Shown here piece by piece: positions 22,662 to 33,505 of a stretch of DNA of 64,000 nucleotides. The stretch is taken from the NCBI RefSeq assembly GCF_018294505.1, contig NC_057807.1, positions 272,409,369 to 272,473,368 on the forward strand, in the 5' to 3' direction. This stretch comes from Triticum aestivum (taxonomy: Eukaryota > Streptophyta > Magnoliopsida > Poales > Poaceae). Both the position numbers and the translations under genes were made by a program. How positions within the stretch are numbered: position 1 is the first letter of the stretch; each line of letters begins with the position of its first letter. The notes below the pieces were generated by a model that was not told the DNA's origin, ran no database searches, and saw nothing but the letters and a program-made list of their open reading frames with translations.

Positions 22662-23525
22662 ATGTGCGTTGATGGTGGTGCCTCGCTGCACACCTTTCAC
22701 CGCCAGCTCAAGCAATGGGCGTGTGAGATCACAACGCTGGAGCCATCACTCGACGCGCGGAAGACACTGAAGTGGTCCAGCACGCCTATCATCTTTGACA
22801 CGGAGGACCACCCTGATCACACTGCTGCGGTCGGGTGCTTGCCGTTGTTGGTTTCACCAATTATCCGCAACCTCAAGCTGACGAAGATGCTAGTTGACGG
22901 CGGGGCCGGTCTGAACTTGATCTCGCCTGTTGTGGTCAAAAGGCTGCAGATTCCTGATGGAGACCTCGAAGAGGCGGGCACATTTCAAGGGGTCAACCCG
23001 GGAAGGAGTCAGCCGAAGGGCAAGGTCACGCTGCCCGTGACATTTGGAGGCGAGTTGAACTACATGATGGAGAGGATTGTCTTTGATGTGACCAAGATCC
23101 CCTTGCCCTACAACGGGATCCTCGGCCTCCCGACACTGGCCAAGTTCATGGTGGCGTCACATTATGCCTACAACACGCTGAAGATGCCTGGGCCGATGAA
23201 CATCATCACCATCCCCTCCGACAAGAAGGATGCGCTGATCTATGCTAACCAACTCTACTGGGAAGCAGTTGCAGCGACTGCCGCCAAGGCACTTGCTCCT
23301 GCCGCTGAAGCCCTAGGAGGGAAGAAGACCGGCGAGACCTCTCACACCCACTCCGGCAAGAGCACCTCTTCGAAGTGCTGTGCTTCCGTCGAGGACGTGC
23401 CGGAGAGCTCCACCGGCAAGAGAAAGAGATCCAGAGCTGCACCACCAGAGACCAAGAAGGTGTCCGTCAAGGAGGATGTCACGAAAGGGGCTTTCACCAT
23501 AAGCTCCACCCTCGATAGAAAATAG
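22662..23525 (+). CDS. T protease
   Basis: An open segment of 287 codons in the same frame as the zinc knuckle. The active-site loop is MLVDGGAGLNLISPVVV at about residue 84. The later YNGILGLPTLAKFMVASHYAY is the conserved second half seen also in S, R and J2. A Lys/Ser-rich linker leads to TAG at 23523, after which reverse transcriptase continues in the same frame (EGGLITFLRANVDVFAW). The stop is thus a nonsense change inside a once continuous Gag-Pol. Role: maturation of the polyprotein. Confidence 0.8.
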   Translation: MCVDGGASLHTFHRQLKQWACEITTLEPSLDARKTLKWSSTPIIFDTEDHPDHTAAVGCLPLLVSPIIRNLKLTKMLVDGGAGLNLISPVVVKRLQIPDGDLEEAGTFQGVNPGRSQPKGKVTLPVTFGGELNYMMERIVFDVTKIPLPYNGILGLPTLAKFMVASHYAYNTLKMPGPMNIITIPSDKKDALIYANQLYWEAVAATAAKALAPAAEALGGKKTGETSHTHSGKSTSSKCCASVEDVPESSTGKRKRSRAAPPETKKVSVKEDVTKGAFTISSTLDRK

Positions 23526-24064
23526 GAAGGCGGGCTCATCACTTTCCTGCGGGCGAATGTCGATGTGTTTGCATGGCAAGCATCTGACATCCCCGACGTT
23601 CCCAGGGAGGTGATTGAGCACCATCTTGCTGTCTGTCCTCATGCGTGGCCGGTCAAGCAGAAGGTCAGGAAGCAAGCTTTGGAAAGACAAGAGTTCATCA
23701 CAGAAGAGATCAGAAAGCTAGAAGCGGCATGCTTAGTGAGAGGAGTGCTCCATCCGACATGGTTTGCAAATCCGGTGGTGGTGCGCAAGGCAAACGGGAA
23801 GTGGAGGCTGTGTAATGATTACACAGATATCAATAAAGCTTGTCCAAAAGGCCCTTTCCCGTTGCCGCGCATTGACCAGATTGTTGACTCCACGACCGGT
23901 GTGACCTGCTATCATTCCTCGACGCCTACTTAGGATACCGTCATATTTTCATGACGAGAGAAGATGAAGAGAAGGCATCATTCATCACCCCATGTGGTAT
24001 GTATTGCTTTTTACAGATGCCTTTCGGGTTGAAGAGTGCTAGATCGACCTTTGCAAGAGCAGTC
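23526..24064 (+). pseudogene. T reverse transcriptase, N-terminal half
   Basis: Motifs in order: DVFAWQASDIPDVPREV, WFANPVVVRKANGKWRLCND, YTDINKACPKGPFPLPRIDQ, then after a 1-base frameshift near 23905 FLDAYLGYRHIFMTRED and MPFGLKSARSTFARAV. R interrupts exactly here. Rejoining 24064 to 37715 gives FARAVQIGFEPQLHRN with no gap, so R landed inside a then intact frame. Role: first half of the polymerase palm and fingers. Confidence 0.85.
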
Positions 24065-25229
24065 TGTCGGAGTAATGGGCCACGGGTAGCCCAACCCGAG
24101 TCCCTGAACCTTTGAAGACTTTGGGCCGGCTGCACCCCACGAGACTCCAGAATGAAGCGCCGCCTTCTGGTGGCCGGCTGGATCAACGGCCGCTGCCAGA
24201 AGACGGCCAAGTACCAGCAGACGGCACCAAGACGGGCCAACTCCTAACAGGCGGCCTCCCGAGAGGCCGGCGCCTAGCAGGCGACCCCCGCATCCTCAGA
24301 GTCTGTGCCCCTCATCAAGAGGACAAGATAAGGTGAGGCTACAGTATAGCCCATCACCCCCGAATTTCGGGTGCGGCGTGGCCACAGTGCCCCGTACAGG
24401 CAGAGATCTCCGCACGACGCGACACTGTTGCCACTCCACCCTTGACGTCACCCGTGTCAGGCGGGGCCTGCTCCCACGACGTCCTATAGGTACAGCTTGC
24501 CGACGGCAGGCCCTACCAGGCAGCGAGGGCCCGGAGGGCGGCTTGGCCCGACTAGTCGGATCTAAGGGGATCCGGCTCCTAGCGATCAGCCGGACCACTC
24601 CTCGAGGCTCGTGCACCATTAACCAGACTAGACACGGCGGGGCTACAGTGATCTCCCACTAGGCGGCGGGACTGTAACCATGCGTGTCCCGACCAAGCCT
24701 GCGTCATTAGCCTCATGGTTATAGTGATCAGCCACCAACCAGACCCGCCAGTGGCGGAGGCGGCCTGTCAGCTCCGTACCAGACTAGTTGGCGGGGCCCA
24801 CCAGGCGGTGGGCCCTAGCAGCCGGTGGAGAAGCCGGAGTCCAGAGACACTGACAGCCGGGTCCTACACCCGGCCAAGTTACCATTGTACCCCTGGGGGG
24901 TAGGCCTATATAAACCCCCCAGGGCACCCATGCAAAGGGTTCCCAACCTGTTAGAACTAGACTCACACATAGAGGAAGAAGAGAGCTAGCCCTGCCTCCT
25001 TCAACCTCTAGCATACAGCTCAAGGAGCACCATTGTACTCACTAGTGCCTTAGAGATCATCCCGCAGAGCAGAACTAGGGGTGTTATCTCCTAGGAGAGT
25101 CCCGAACCTGGGTAAAGTGCGCCGGCGTTCGTGTGTGCACCTCATCCCGCTTCCAGGCACCGGTGAAGGTCTACTCGCTCCCACCATGATAAGCCATCCT
25201 TTGGCATATGTCGCACCCAACCCCCGACA
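24065..25229 (+). repeat. R 5' LTR
   Basis: 1165 bp, TGTCGGAGTAATGGGCC to CCCAACCCCCGACA, TATA box tatataaa at 24907-24914. The U3 is rich in gccggc and caggcgg words. Confidence 0.9.
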
Positions 25230-25250
25230 ATTGGCGCCCACCGTGGGGCG
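25230..25250 (+). promoter_or_regulatory. R primer-binding region
   Basis: attggcgcccaccgtggggc follows the LTR, different from T and S after the first seven bases. Confidence 0.5.
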
Positions 25251-25277
25251 AGGTGCACCATCGTCCGGAGACCTGTT

Positions 25278-26093
25278 ATGGACGGGAACCTTGTTCCTTC
25301 CTGGCGAGCGCAGCCAGCCAGCATGCCTGATGGCGTCAGCACCAAAGTGTTGCACGACGCGGAGATCGCCTATGCAGCAAGCTACCTCGCCGATCTTGTT
25401 GGCGAGATCCGCCTCTCCGACGAGCCTGCATCCGACGCAGGCACCGACTGCCCTGAGAGCCGCCTTGTCAGCCTCCTTGACCAGCTCCATGTCGCCAACG
25501 AGCCTGCTATGGAATTGGAGTCTGTTGGATCCACCGACCCGATGATCGTTGACTCCGACATGGCGTCGCTTGACGCGTTCCCCACCAACATGGTGGTCTA
25601 CAACGAGCCGCCTCCTCGCAACCATAATGGCGGGAGCACCGTCACGGAGGTGCTTGTCATTAACAGTGGTGAGCACTCGGATGGAGGCATTCGAGACCCG
25701 CTCGATGCGGCGCTGCGAGACTTGTCGGTGCCCATCCCAGAAGACGCAGATGCTGAGACGCTGGAAGCACGCTCACGCTACGTCCAGCTCATCGAAAGCG
25801 CCAACCGACTGGCAAGCATGCAACGCCTCTCAAAAGCCTACCGGTGCGAGATGGACCGAGCCATCGGCGGCACACCGGCTCCTGAGGGGCCTAGCCGCAT
25901 CGGCTCGATCCGGCAGTGTGGCGCGACCATCGCCAGCATGTTCGGGACGGATCGTTCCATCTACGCCATGCCTGCGGAGAACATACAAGCTGCCCAAGCG
26001 GCAGCAGATGAGCTAGACAAGCTCGAGGGCGACGAGTGTCGTCACATGACGGAGCGCGTCCAGCAGCTCCTTGACGTGGCCGCCGAGGAATAG
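25278..26093 (+). CDS. R gag, N-terminal part
   Basis: The ATG at 25278, the first after the primer-binding region, opens 271 codons with no stop. The protein is acidic and helical, with Asp/Glu-rich patches (DCPESRLVSLLDQL) and a likely coiled coil at the C-terminal end (QAAQAAADELDKLEGDECRH). It is followed by a frameshift before the capsid part. No named domain seen; position and style match the N-terminal extension of gag in this type of element. Confidence 0.65.
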   Translation: MDGNLVPSWRAQPASMPDGVSTKVLHDAEIAYAASYLADLVGEIRLSDEPASDAGTDCPESRLVSLLDQLHVANEPAMELESVGSTDPMIVDSDMASLDAFPTNMVVYNEPPPRNHNGGSTVTEVLVINSGEHSDGGIRDPLDAALRDLSVPIPEDADAETLEARSRYVQLIESANRLASMQRLSKAYRCEMDRAIGGTPAPEGPSRIGSIRQCGATIASMFGTDRSIYAMPAENIQAAQAAADELDKLEGDECRHMTERVQQLLDVAAEE

Positions 26094-26173
26094 GAAGCCA
26101 GCTACTGCACCGAAGCACCCATCCGGCAAAATGACATCCGCCCCCTTGCCAGGATCACAGCGCGACATCTCGG

Positions 26174-27165
26174 ATGCTGACTGGTGGCATCCGTGGTAGA
26201 AGAGGCAATGAGCCGGCTGCCAACCGCGATCAGACTCGCCTCTCCATCGAGCGTGACGCAGAAGGCCGCCCCCGAGCTGTGGAGCAACAAGGCGACCCGC
26301 CTCCTCCTCAGCCTCGTGGAGAGAGGCATCCCACTCCGCTGCCTATCAGACACCAAACACTCGGCGACCGCCTTGGCCGCCGGGAAGGAGTCAGGGAGAA
26401 CGACGCCCGCCACCGGATCGACCGCCTCAACCGGTCCTTGGCGCTAGAAGAAGAAGACGCATTGGGTCCACCCTGCTTTGGCCCTCGAATCCGGGATGAG
26501 CCCTTCCCTCGAGGGATCATGCTTCTAAGAGATACGCCCAAGTACACCGACTCCGTGAAGCCGGAGGACTGGTTGGTCGACTACTCTAAGGCCGTTAGCA
26601 TAGTGCACGGCAACAAGCGCGTTGCTGTGAAGTACGTCCCGCTCATGCTCCAGGGCACAACCCGGACGTGGCTCAACAGCCTGATGCCCCGCAGCATCAA
26701 CAACTGGGTTGATTTCACCGAAGCCTTCATCCGCAACTTCACCAGCACGTACAAGCGGCCTCCTAAGCCCCGACAGCTCTCCTTGTGCATCCAAGGGCCC
26801 AGCGAATCCACTCGCGACTATCTGACGCGCTGGGCCGAGCTGTGCAACTCCTGCAAGGGCGTGCACGAGGTCTAGGCCATCGAATACTTCACCGCCGGGT
26901 GCCGAGAGGGCACCCTCCTCAAGCACCGACTTCTCTGCAACGAGCCGGCGACCCTCGACGAACTGCTAATCATTGCAGACAAGTACGCCATGGCCGAATC
27001 CTCCATGAAGGCGGAAATCCAAGTTGATGCATCCGGCAAGATGGCTCCTCAGGCTCCCTGGACTCTGGCTGGCGATACCAGTCGGCGTCAGCAGCAGAAT
27101 GACAACAAGCGCAAGGCCACACAGCCGGCTTCCACCAGCCGGCAGGTGGCGAGAGTTGAGGACTA
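26174..27165 (+). pseudogene. R gag, capsid part
   Basis: Capsid core: YTDSVKPEDWLVDYSKAV, TRTWLNSLMPRSINNWVDF, FTSTYKRPPKPRQLSLCI and ESTRDYLTRWAELCNSC, the classic gypsy gag order. A TAG at 26873 (CAG expected) precedes AIEYFTAGCREGTLLKH and a C-terminal basic part. Frame differs from the N-terminal piece by one shift. Role: particle shell. Confidence 0.75.
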
Positions 27166-27220
27166 GCAGCCGGAAGGGTAGCCTCCACCCAAGCGTCAGA
27201 AGGGCGGGAAGCGCAATTGG

Positions 27221-27673
27221 TTGCCCGCCTTCTCGTACGAGCAAACCCTTGACACACCCTGCAAGTTCCATAGTGGCGCAAAGCCGTCCAACCACACCAC
27301 TCGGAAGTGCCATTGTGTCACCCGAATTGCCAAGGAAGATGGACTCCTACCTCCTCCGTCTGCCGGCCCGCCGCCTCCTCCACCCCAGCAGCCGGTGGTT
27401 CGGCGAGTCGATGCCATACAAGATGAATATCCTGAGGAGCATGGGGCCTATGTCGTGTTCACCAGTGTGGCCGATGACAGGCGTAGCAGATGGCAACAGC
27501 AGCAAGAAGTACATGCAGTGGCGTCAGAGACCCTAGAGTTCATGCACTGGTCTAAGAAGCCTATCAGTTGGAGCAGGGCTGACCACCCGGAGGTGATGCC
27601 CTCTCCTGGTTCTTATGCTCTAGTCTTAGATGCCACCTTCGCAATAGAGAGGCGGGCAGCTCATTTCTCCTGA
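27221..27673 (+). CDS. R gag/pol linker with zinc-knuckle-like motif
   Basis: Same frame as the capsid part. CKFHSGAKPSNHTTRKC (27260-27310) has pattern CX2HX7HX4C. Then a run of prolines and SRADHPEVMPSPGSYALVLD, the segment that leads into protease. TGA at 27671 (CGA expected) separates it from the protease active site, which begins directly after as VLIDGGSSINIPY. Confidence 0.7.
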   Translation: MPAFSYEQTLDTPCKFHSGAKPSNHTTRKCHCVTRIAKEDGLLPPPSAGPPPPPPQQPVVRRVDAIQDEYPEEHGAYVVFTSVADDRRSRWQQQQEVHAVASETLEFMHWSKKPISWSRADHPEVMPSPGSYALVLDATFAIERRAAHFS

Positions 27674-28262
27674 GTTCTGATAGATGGCGGCAGCAGCATC
27701 AACATCCCGTACCGTGACACAATGGAGAAGTTGGGAATCAAGCAAAAGCAGCTTCACCCCAGTCGGACTGTATTCCATGGCATAGTTCCTGGCCTTTCCT
27801 GCTCACCAATCGGCAAGACCCAGATTGACGTTCTCTTCAGAGACAAAGATCACTTCCGCCGAGAGCCAGTCTGGTTTGAGGTGGTGGACCTTGAGAGCCC
27901 CTACCATGCGCTATTTGGCCGACCTGCTCTGGCCAAGTTCATGGCGGTCCCCCACTATGCTTACCCCAAGATGAAGATGCCAAGCACCAAGGGAATCCTA
28001 ACCATAGTTAGAGACTACAGGAAGTCGTCCGCCTGCACTGCAGACAGCAGCCGGCTGGCCGAGTCCCTTGTGATTGCAGCTGAAAAGCGGCTCCTTGACC
28101 GGGTTGTGGCGATGGCAGGCAAGTAGCCGAAAATGTCACCCATCCCCAAGGAGTCGGAAGTTGAGGGCTCGTTCAAGCCGGCGAAGGAAACAAAGAAGAT
28201 ACCCTTGGACCCGGAGCACCCGGAGAGGCACGCTGTCATAGGTACAAACCTAGACAGCAAAT
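27674..28262 (+). pseudogene. R protease
   Basis: The active-site loop VLIDGGSSINIPYRDTM lies right after the TGA, then VPGLSCSPIGKTQIDVLF and SPYHALFGRPALAKFMAVPH, the conserved retropepsin order. Nonsense codons TAG at 28124 and 28263 lie where CAG is likely, in the linker to reverse transcriptase. Role: polyprotein cleavage. Confidence 0.8.
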
Positions 28263-29167
28263 AGGAAAGCGATCTCGTCGATTTCCTCCGTGAGAATCGG
28301 GACATCTTTGCATGGTCTCCCAAAGACATGCCGGGTGTTCCGACGGATTTCGCCGAGCACAAGCTACATGTCCGACCTGACACCAAGCCGGTTAGGCAAC
28401 CCTTGTGCCGCCTGTTAGAAGAAAAGAGAAGAGTTGTAGGGGAAGATATAGTCCGGCTTCTAGCAGCCGGCTTCATCATGGAAGTATTCTTCCCAGAATG
28501 GCTAGCCAATCCAGTCCTTGTGCTGAAGAAGAAAAAGCAGTGGCGCATGTGTATTGATTATACCAGCCTCAACAAAGCTTGCCCCAAAGATCCCTTTGCT
28601 TTGCCAAGAATCGACCAAGTGATAGACTCCACAACCAGATGCGAGCTGTTGAGTTTCCTAGATGCATACTCAGGGTATCACCAGATTAAGCTGAACCCGG
28701 CCGACAGGCTGAAGACCGCCTTCGTCACGCCATTCGGAGCCTTATGCTACCTGACCATGACGTTCAGCTTGAGGAATGTCGGCGCCACGTTTCAGCGTTG
28801 CATGCAGAAGTGTCCCCTCAAGCAACTCAACAGAAACGCCCATGTTTACGTGGATGATGTGGTGGTGAAGACGGAGAAGCGTGGCACACTGCTAGAAGAC
28901 CTCAAGGAGACATTTGAAAACTTGCACCGGTTTCAAATGAAGCTCAACTCGGAGAAATGCGTCTTTGGAGTACCAGCCGGGCAACTTCTTGGTTTCCTGG
29001 TCTCAGAGCGCGGCATAGAGTGCAACCCTATGAAGATCAAGGACATCGAGAAGATGGAGGTGCCCACCCGAGTGCTGGACGTGCAGAAGTTCACCGACTG
29101 CCTGGCATCCATCAGCCGTTTCATCAGTCGGCTGGGCGAGAAGCTCTTCCCCTGTACCAGCTCATGA
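28263..29167 (+). CDS. R reverse transcriptase
   Basis: Open from 28328 for 279 codons. Motifs: DIFAWSPKDMPGVPTDFAEH, WLANPVLVLKKKKQWRMCID, YTSLNKACPKDPFALPRIDQ, FLDAYSGYHQIKLNPADRLK, FSLRNVGATFQRCM (MPFGL degraded to MTFSL) and catalytic YVDDVVVKT (both metal-binding Asp present), then the thumb and connection KMEVPTRVLDVQKFTDCLAS. A frameshift near 29140 leads into the RNase H part. It copies element RNA into DNA in particles. Catalytic motif intact, but not made as a whole because of stops before and after. Confidence 0.85.
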
Positions 29168-29500
29168 AGAAGACCACTTTTTTCGAGTGGAATGACAAGG
29201 TGGATGAAGCTTTTCTCTAGCTCAAGAAGATGTTAACCACTCCTCCTATCCTGGCGGCTCCGACTGATAAAGAGCCCATGCTCCTCTACATCGCCGCTAC
29301 CAGCTGGGTGGACAACACAGTCATAGTTGTAGAACGCAAGGAGGAGGGCAGAGCACTACCAGTCCAGAGGCCGGTGTATTACTTGAGCAAAGTACTGTCT
29401 GCCTCCAAGCAAAACTACCCCCACTATCAGAATATGTGCTATGGTGTGCACTTTGCGGCTATGGTGACTCCGACTTAGTGGTCCAACAATCATCGGGCGA
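29168..29500 (+). pseudogene. R RNase H, core deleted
   Basis: The first part, PPILAAPTDKEPMLLYIA to VYYLSKVLSASKQNYPHYQ and MCYGVHFAA, is normal for the start of the gypsy RNase H domain. At about 29460 it joins directly, and in a different frame, to GDSDLVVQQSSGDWDAKD, the far end of the domain. Compared with T (38400-39000), over 100 residues are lost, including the first two catalytic acids. RNA removal could not be done by this copy. Confidence 0.75.
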
Positions 29501-31277
29501 CTGGGACGCCAAGGATGCTAATATGGCAAGCTACCGCTTCCTCGTGCAGCAACTCACTTTATACTTCGAAGGGTGCAAGTTCCTCCATGTGCCAAGAAAT
29601 GATAATGAGCAAGCAGATGCCTTGGCATGGATTGGCTCCACCCGGCAAGCAATACCAGCTGGCGTCACCCTGCAACACCTCCTCAAGCCGTCTGTCAAGC
29701 CGTCACCAGAATCAGACTCCATCTTCATGCCGGCCCCTCCTGAAGTAGTCGAATCCGACTTGAGGACCCCAGTAGCCGGTGCGGGGACTTTGGCAGGCGG
29801 CTCGGGGACTGCAGCAGTCGCACCCGGCGCAGGGATTTTAGAGCCCGGCCCGAGGACTGCAGCAGTCGGCCCGGGGACTTCTCCAGCTTCGCAAGCGGCA
29901 GCCAACTCCAACCCGCCGCCTCCTGGCCCGACCACCCTTGTGCAAGTTGCAGTCGTGGCAGTCAAAGAAATAGCAGCACCTTCATGGGCTCAGCCCATCC
30001 CCAACTTTCTGGTGAACAAAGAACTGCCGACTGATGAGATCCTGGCCCGACAAGTGCAACGACGATCAACAGCATACACCATCGTCAACAGAGAACTGGT
30101 GAGGCGCAGTGTCACTGGTGTGTACCAGCGCTGCGTGGAGCCGGACCAGGGCCAAGCAATTCTCAAAGATATTCACCAAGGCGAATGTGGTCACCACGCG
30201 GCTTCAAGATCACTTGTTGCCAAAGCTTTTCGCCATGGTTTCTTCTGGCCGACTGCTCTAGAAGACGCCAAAGACTTGGTTCAGAAGTGTAAAGGGTGCC
30301 AGAAGTTCCGCTCCAAGCCACATCTGCCGGCTTCTGTACTCAAGACCATTCCCATCGCTTGTCCCTTTGCCGTCTGGGGGCTAGACATGGTGGGGCCATT
30401 CAAGACGGCTCGCAGCGGCATGACTCATTTGCTTGTCGCCGTGGACAAGTTCACCAAGTGGATAGAAGCAAAGCCAATCAAGAAATTGAATGGGCCGACT
30501 GTTGTGACTTTCATCACCGACATCACCACTCGGTACGGCATACCACACAACACCATCACCGACAACGGCACAAACTTTGCCAAAGGAGCCTTGGCTCGTT
30601 TCTGCGTGATATAGGGCATCCAATTGGACTTAGCGTCCGTTGCCTATCCGCAGTAAAATAGCCTGGTGGAGCGAGCTAATAGCCTCATTTTGTCTGGCAT
30701 CAAGCCTCGGCTGGTCGAGCCTCTAGAGTGTTCGGCCGGCTACTGGCTTGATGAGCTACCGGTCGTCCTCTGGAGCCTGTGCACAACTCCGAACAAGTCA
30801 ACTGGCTTCACGCCCTTGTTTCTCGTCTACGGTGCCGAAGCCGTCATCCCGACGGACATAGAATTTGACTCCCCTCGAGTCACCATGTACACCAAGGAGG
30901 AGGCCAAAGAAGCACGAGAAGACGGCGTCGATCTGCTAGAAGAAGGCCGGCTATTGGCACTCAGCCGGTCTGCCATCTACCAGCAGAGTCTACGCCGATA
31001 CTACAATCGGAAGGTTAAGCCAAGATCCTTCCAGGAGGGAGACATTGTGCTCCGGCTGATACAGCGAATAGCCGACCAGCACAAGCTCTCAGTACCTTGG
31101 GAAGGCCCTTTCATCATCAGCAAAGTGTTGGGCAACGGTTCCTACTACCTGATCGATGCTCAGAAGCCCATAGGACGCAAAAGAGCCGACTCAGGAGACG
31201 GAGAGGCCGTGGAACGCAAACCTCCTCCGAAGATTTTACAGTTAAAGCAGTATGTACCATGCTACCTTTTGTATTAA
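29436..31277 (+). pseudogene. R integrase
   Basis: After the RNase H tail and a Gly/Pro/Ala-rich linker with PG repeats, the zinc-binding part reads HHAASRSLVAKAFRHGFF ... CKGCQKF. The DDE core has Asp in WGLDMVGPF and ITDNGTNFAKGA and Glu in NSLVERANSLI. Two stops (30612, 30654) lie between the second Asp and the Glu. The C-terminal part includes YNRKVKPRSFQEGDIVLR, as in T, and ends at TAA 31275. No chromodomain seen. Role: inserting the DNA copy. Confidence 0.85.
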
Positions 31278-31972
31278 GTACGAAGACTCTGGGTCCCCCG
31301 AGAAGAGCTCAGGGACTACCCTCTTTTATCTATATGACAAGTATCATGCGTATGAATGTGTTGTTTCATTATTCCGCCTGGCACCGGGTTCGACCAGTCG
31401 GCCCGGGGGCTCGCCGCCTTCTACTATGTGCCGCCTCCCGCAGTCAGACAAGTAATGTGCTGGCGCCAAAAAAATCCTCATGTCAGAAGCCGCAGCTCGC
31501 AGAGCGACTGCACGACGGACAGGGGTGGCAAAAAATGGTGCCCACACGAAAAATGGCTAAGGAAAAATGCCCTCATAGTCTAGGTCGGCATCTCGCCTCT
31601 TCGACCGGCTGCTAAGCAGCCGGTCGGCCGGCTTCTACTTACCTTGCCAATGCTCCAATCGGCTAAGTACTTGCCCTCCCAAAAATAGCTAAGTAGTCAA
31701 CCCAGCCGCAGTCTGCGGAGCGGCTGTTTGGCTGGTAAGAGGGTAGCAAAGGAAAAAATCAAGGGGCAGAAAGCAAGAAAAGTCAGAATTCGGCAAATAA
31801 AGCACAAGTTGTGTCGAAGAATATTTACATAGCAAAAGGCCCATTGGCCAGCATTCAACAAAGTTTGAAATACACCCCGCAGGTGGAATTGTGCAAATTT
31901 AACAAAAGTTTGTCGAGACCGATGAGCAGGAAAAATAAAGGCGACGGCCTAAGGAGCAACAGAGGGTTCCGG
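31278..31972 (+). other. R non-coding between pol and antisense gene
   Basis: Contains repeated gccggctgctnagcag-type words and AT-rich parts. It would hold the 3' ends of both the sense and antisense transcripts. No gene seen. Confidence 0.5.
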
Positions 31973-32774
31973 CTAGACGGCGGAGTCGGTAGCGCTGGTT
32001 GATGGAGCAGACGGTTGGGCAGCAGAGTCGGCAGCGCTGGCGGGTGGAGCGGACAGCTGGTCGGTCTCCGCCTGGTCGCCTCCAGTAGCAGTCGGCGCGC
32101 TCGAGCGCGGACCATTGCTCGAGGCACAATCAGGCTGAGGCTGGCTGTCCGCTCCGACCTCCGGCGCGTCTTCTTTGCTTTCCTCGTCCTCCGCATCCTC
32201 TCCTTCGTCGCTGGAATCGATCACCTCGGCCGAGTCCTCGCTGTCCTCCGGATTCATCCCGAACCACTCGAGTGGCTCCTTGGCACCATCATCAACCAGC
32301 TTCGGGATGAAGACACTAGTGTTGGTATAGTCATTGATCGCCGCCGCCCGCTTGACAAGGTCGTCCTCCACCGCCACAAGCTCCTCCTGCGCCTCCAGCT
32401 GAAACGTGGTCAGATGGGCTAGATCTAGCCTAGGGTACCACGCCTTGAAAAACTCCAGAGCCCGACGCGCTCCAGCCCAGGCCGAGGAACCCTTCCAGGC
32501 CTCCAGGTGACCGGCCGCCACCTCCAGCCAGTCGGCTGTCCGACTGGGAGTAGGCGGAGCCGGCATGCCTGGCCAAAGGGCTGAGATTGCCTGGGCCCCG
32601 ACACATTGAAGACGGCGCAACATACGATGAGCCAGCCTAAGGCGGGCTTGGATGCTGAGAAGCTGCTCGCTAAGGGTCTTCGGAGCATCGACAACAATCT
32701 GCATGCCCTCTGCCCTCCGCTCCTTGCGATAAGCCTCAATGGCCTGGTTCGCGACAACGGAGTGGCCTGGGAAG
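31973..32774 (-). CDS. R antisense gene, last exon (C-terminal domain)
   Basis: The acceptor reads acccaagcag/ACTTCTTCCC, and the exon is open to the stop at 31973. Segments: HSVVANQAIEAYRKERRAEG, LSIQARLRLAHRMLRRLQ, SRTADWLEVAAGHLEAW, RRALEFFKAWYPRLDLAHL, NTSVFIPKLVDDGAKEPLEW, then a tail of Glu, Asp and Ser. Helical throughout. This is the best-kept exon of the gene. Confidence 0.7.
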
Positions 32775-32866
32775 AAGTCTGCTTGGGTAGAGAGCAAAGA
32801 AGCGAGAGGTTAGAAGCCAGCAGTCGGCCCGAACAGAGGCCGACGGCTCAAAGAAAAAAAAAGAAG

Positions 32867-33136
32867 CTTACCGTCGACCATGTCCTCAATACTACCAAAG
32901 CTGGCAGTCAGCTGCACCTCCTTGTTAGCCCAGGCGGAGCGCTCGGTGTCAAACTCAGCGAGGAGGTCGGTCTCTTTTGCCTCCGCCTCCTTCTAAGCCC
33001 TGTGGAGACGCTCCCACTGCTCCGCCAGTTGCGTGACCAGCTGGTCATGCTCCTCGGCCAGCTTGCTGCACTCTGCCTCCTTGGCGCGCATCACGGTGTT
33101 GGCTTCGTCCAGCTGCTGCAAGGCGGCGTTGGCCTC
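32867..33136 (-). CDS. R antisense gene, coiled-coil exon
   Basis: Acceptor ttttgcag/AGGCCAACG at 33136, donor GACG/GTAAGC near 32867. It encodes NAALQQLDEANTVMRAKEAE and LAEEHDQLVTQLAEQW, a heptad-like coil, with one in-frame TAG at about 32995. Confidence 0.6.
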
Positions 33137-33419
33137 TGCAAAAGGAGAAGAAGGGAACGACGTCAGCATTTCAACAAGGAAGGGATGCAGTTGCCGGGGA
33201 TATCCGGCCCGACTGCTCAGCAGTCGGCCTGAATCTCGGGGACTACAGCCCGCGGGCGCGCTATCGCGCCCCCGCAGAAAAAGAAGTTATCAACGATCAA
33301 CAAAAATAAATACAATCGCTGGGGAGATCCGGCCCGACTGCTCAGCAGTTGGCCCGAATCTCGGGGACTACAGCCCGTGGGTGCGCCAGCGCGCCCTCGC
33401 AGAGAAAGAAAGCCAAGAC

Positions 33420-33505
33420 TCACTCCGGCTCTCCAACAAGTTGGCGGTCTGCCTCTCCAGCTCCCGGACACCGGAGTTGAAGGTGGCCGTGCGAAGGTTA
33501 TGATA
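33420..33505 (-). CDS. R antisense gene, small exon
   Basis: Acceptor ctattgcag/GATTATC, donor GCCGGA/GTGAGT. Encodes DYHNLRTATFNSGVRELERQ and TANLLESR. Another short exon (about 33790-33673, NQAALFVQAKLRAEADALKR...) precedes it with donor ATCTGG/GTACGT. Confidence 0.6.
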
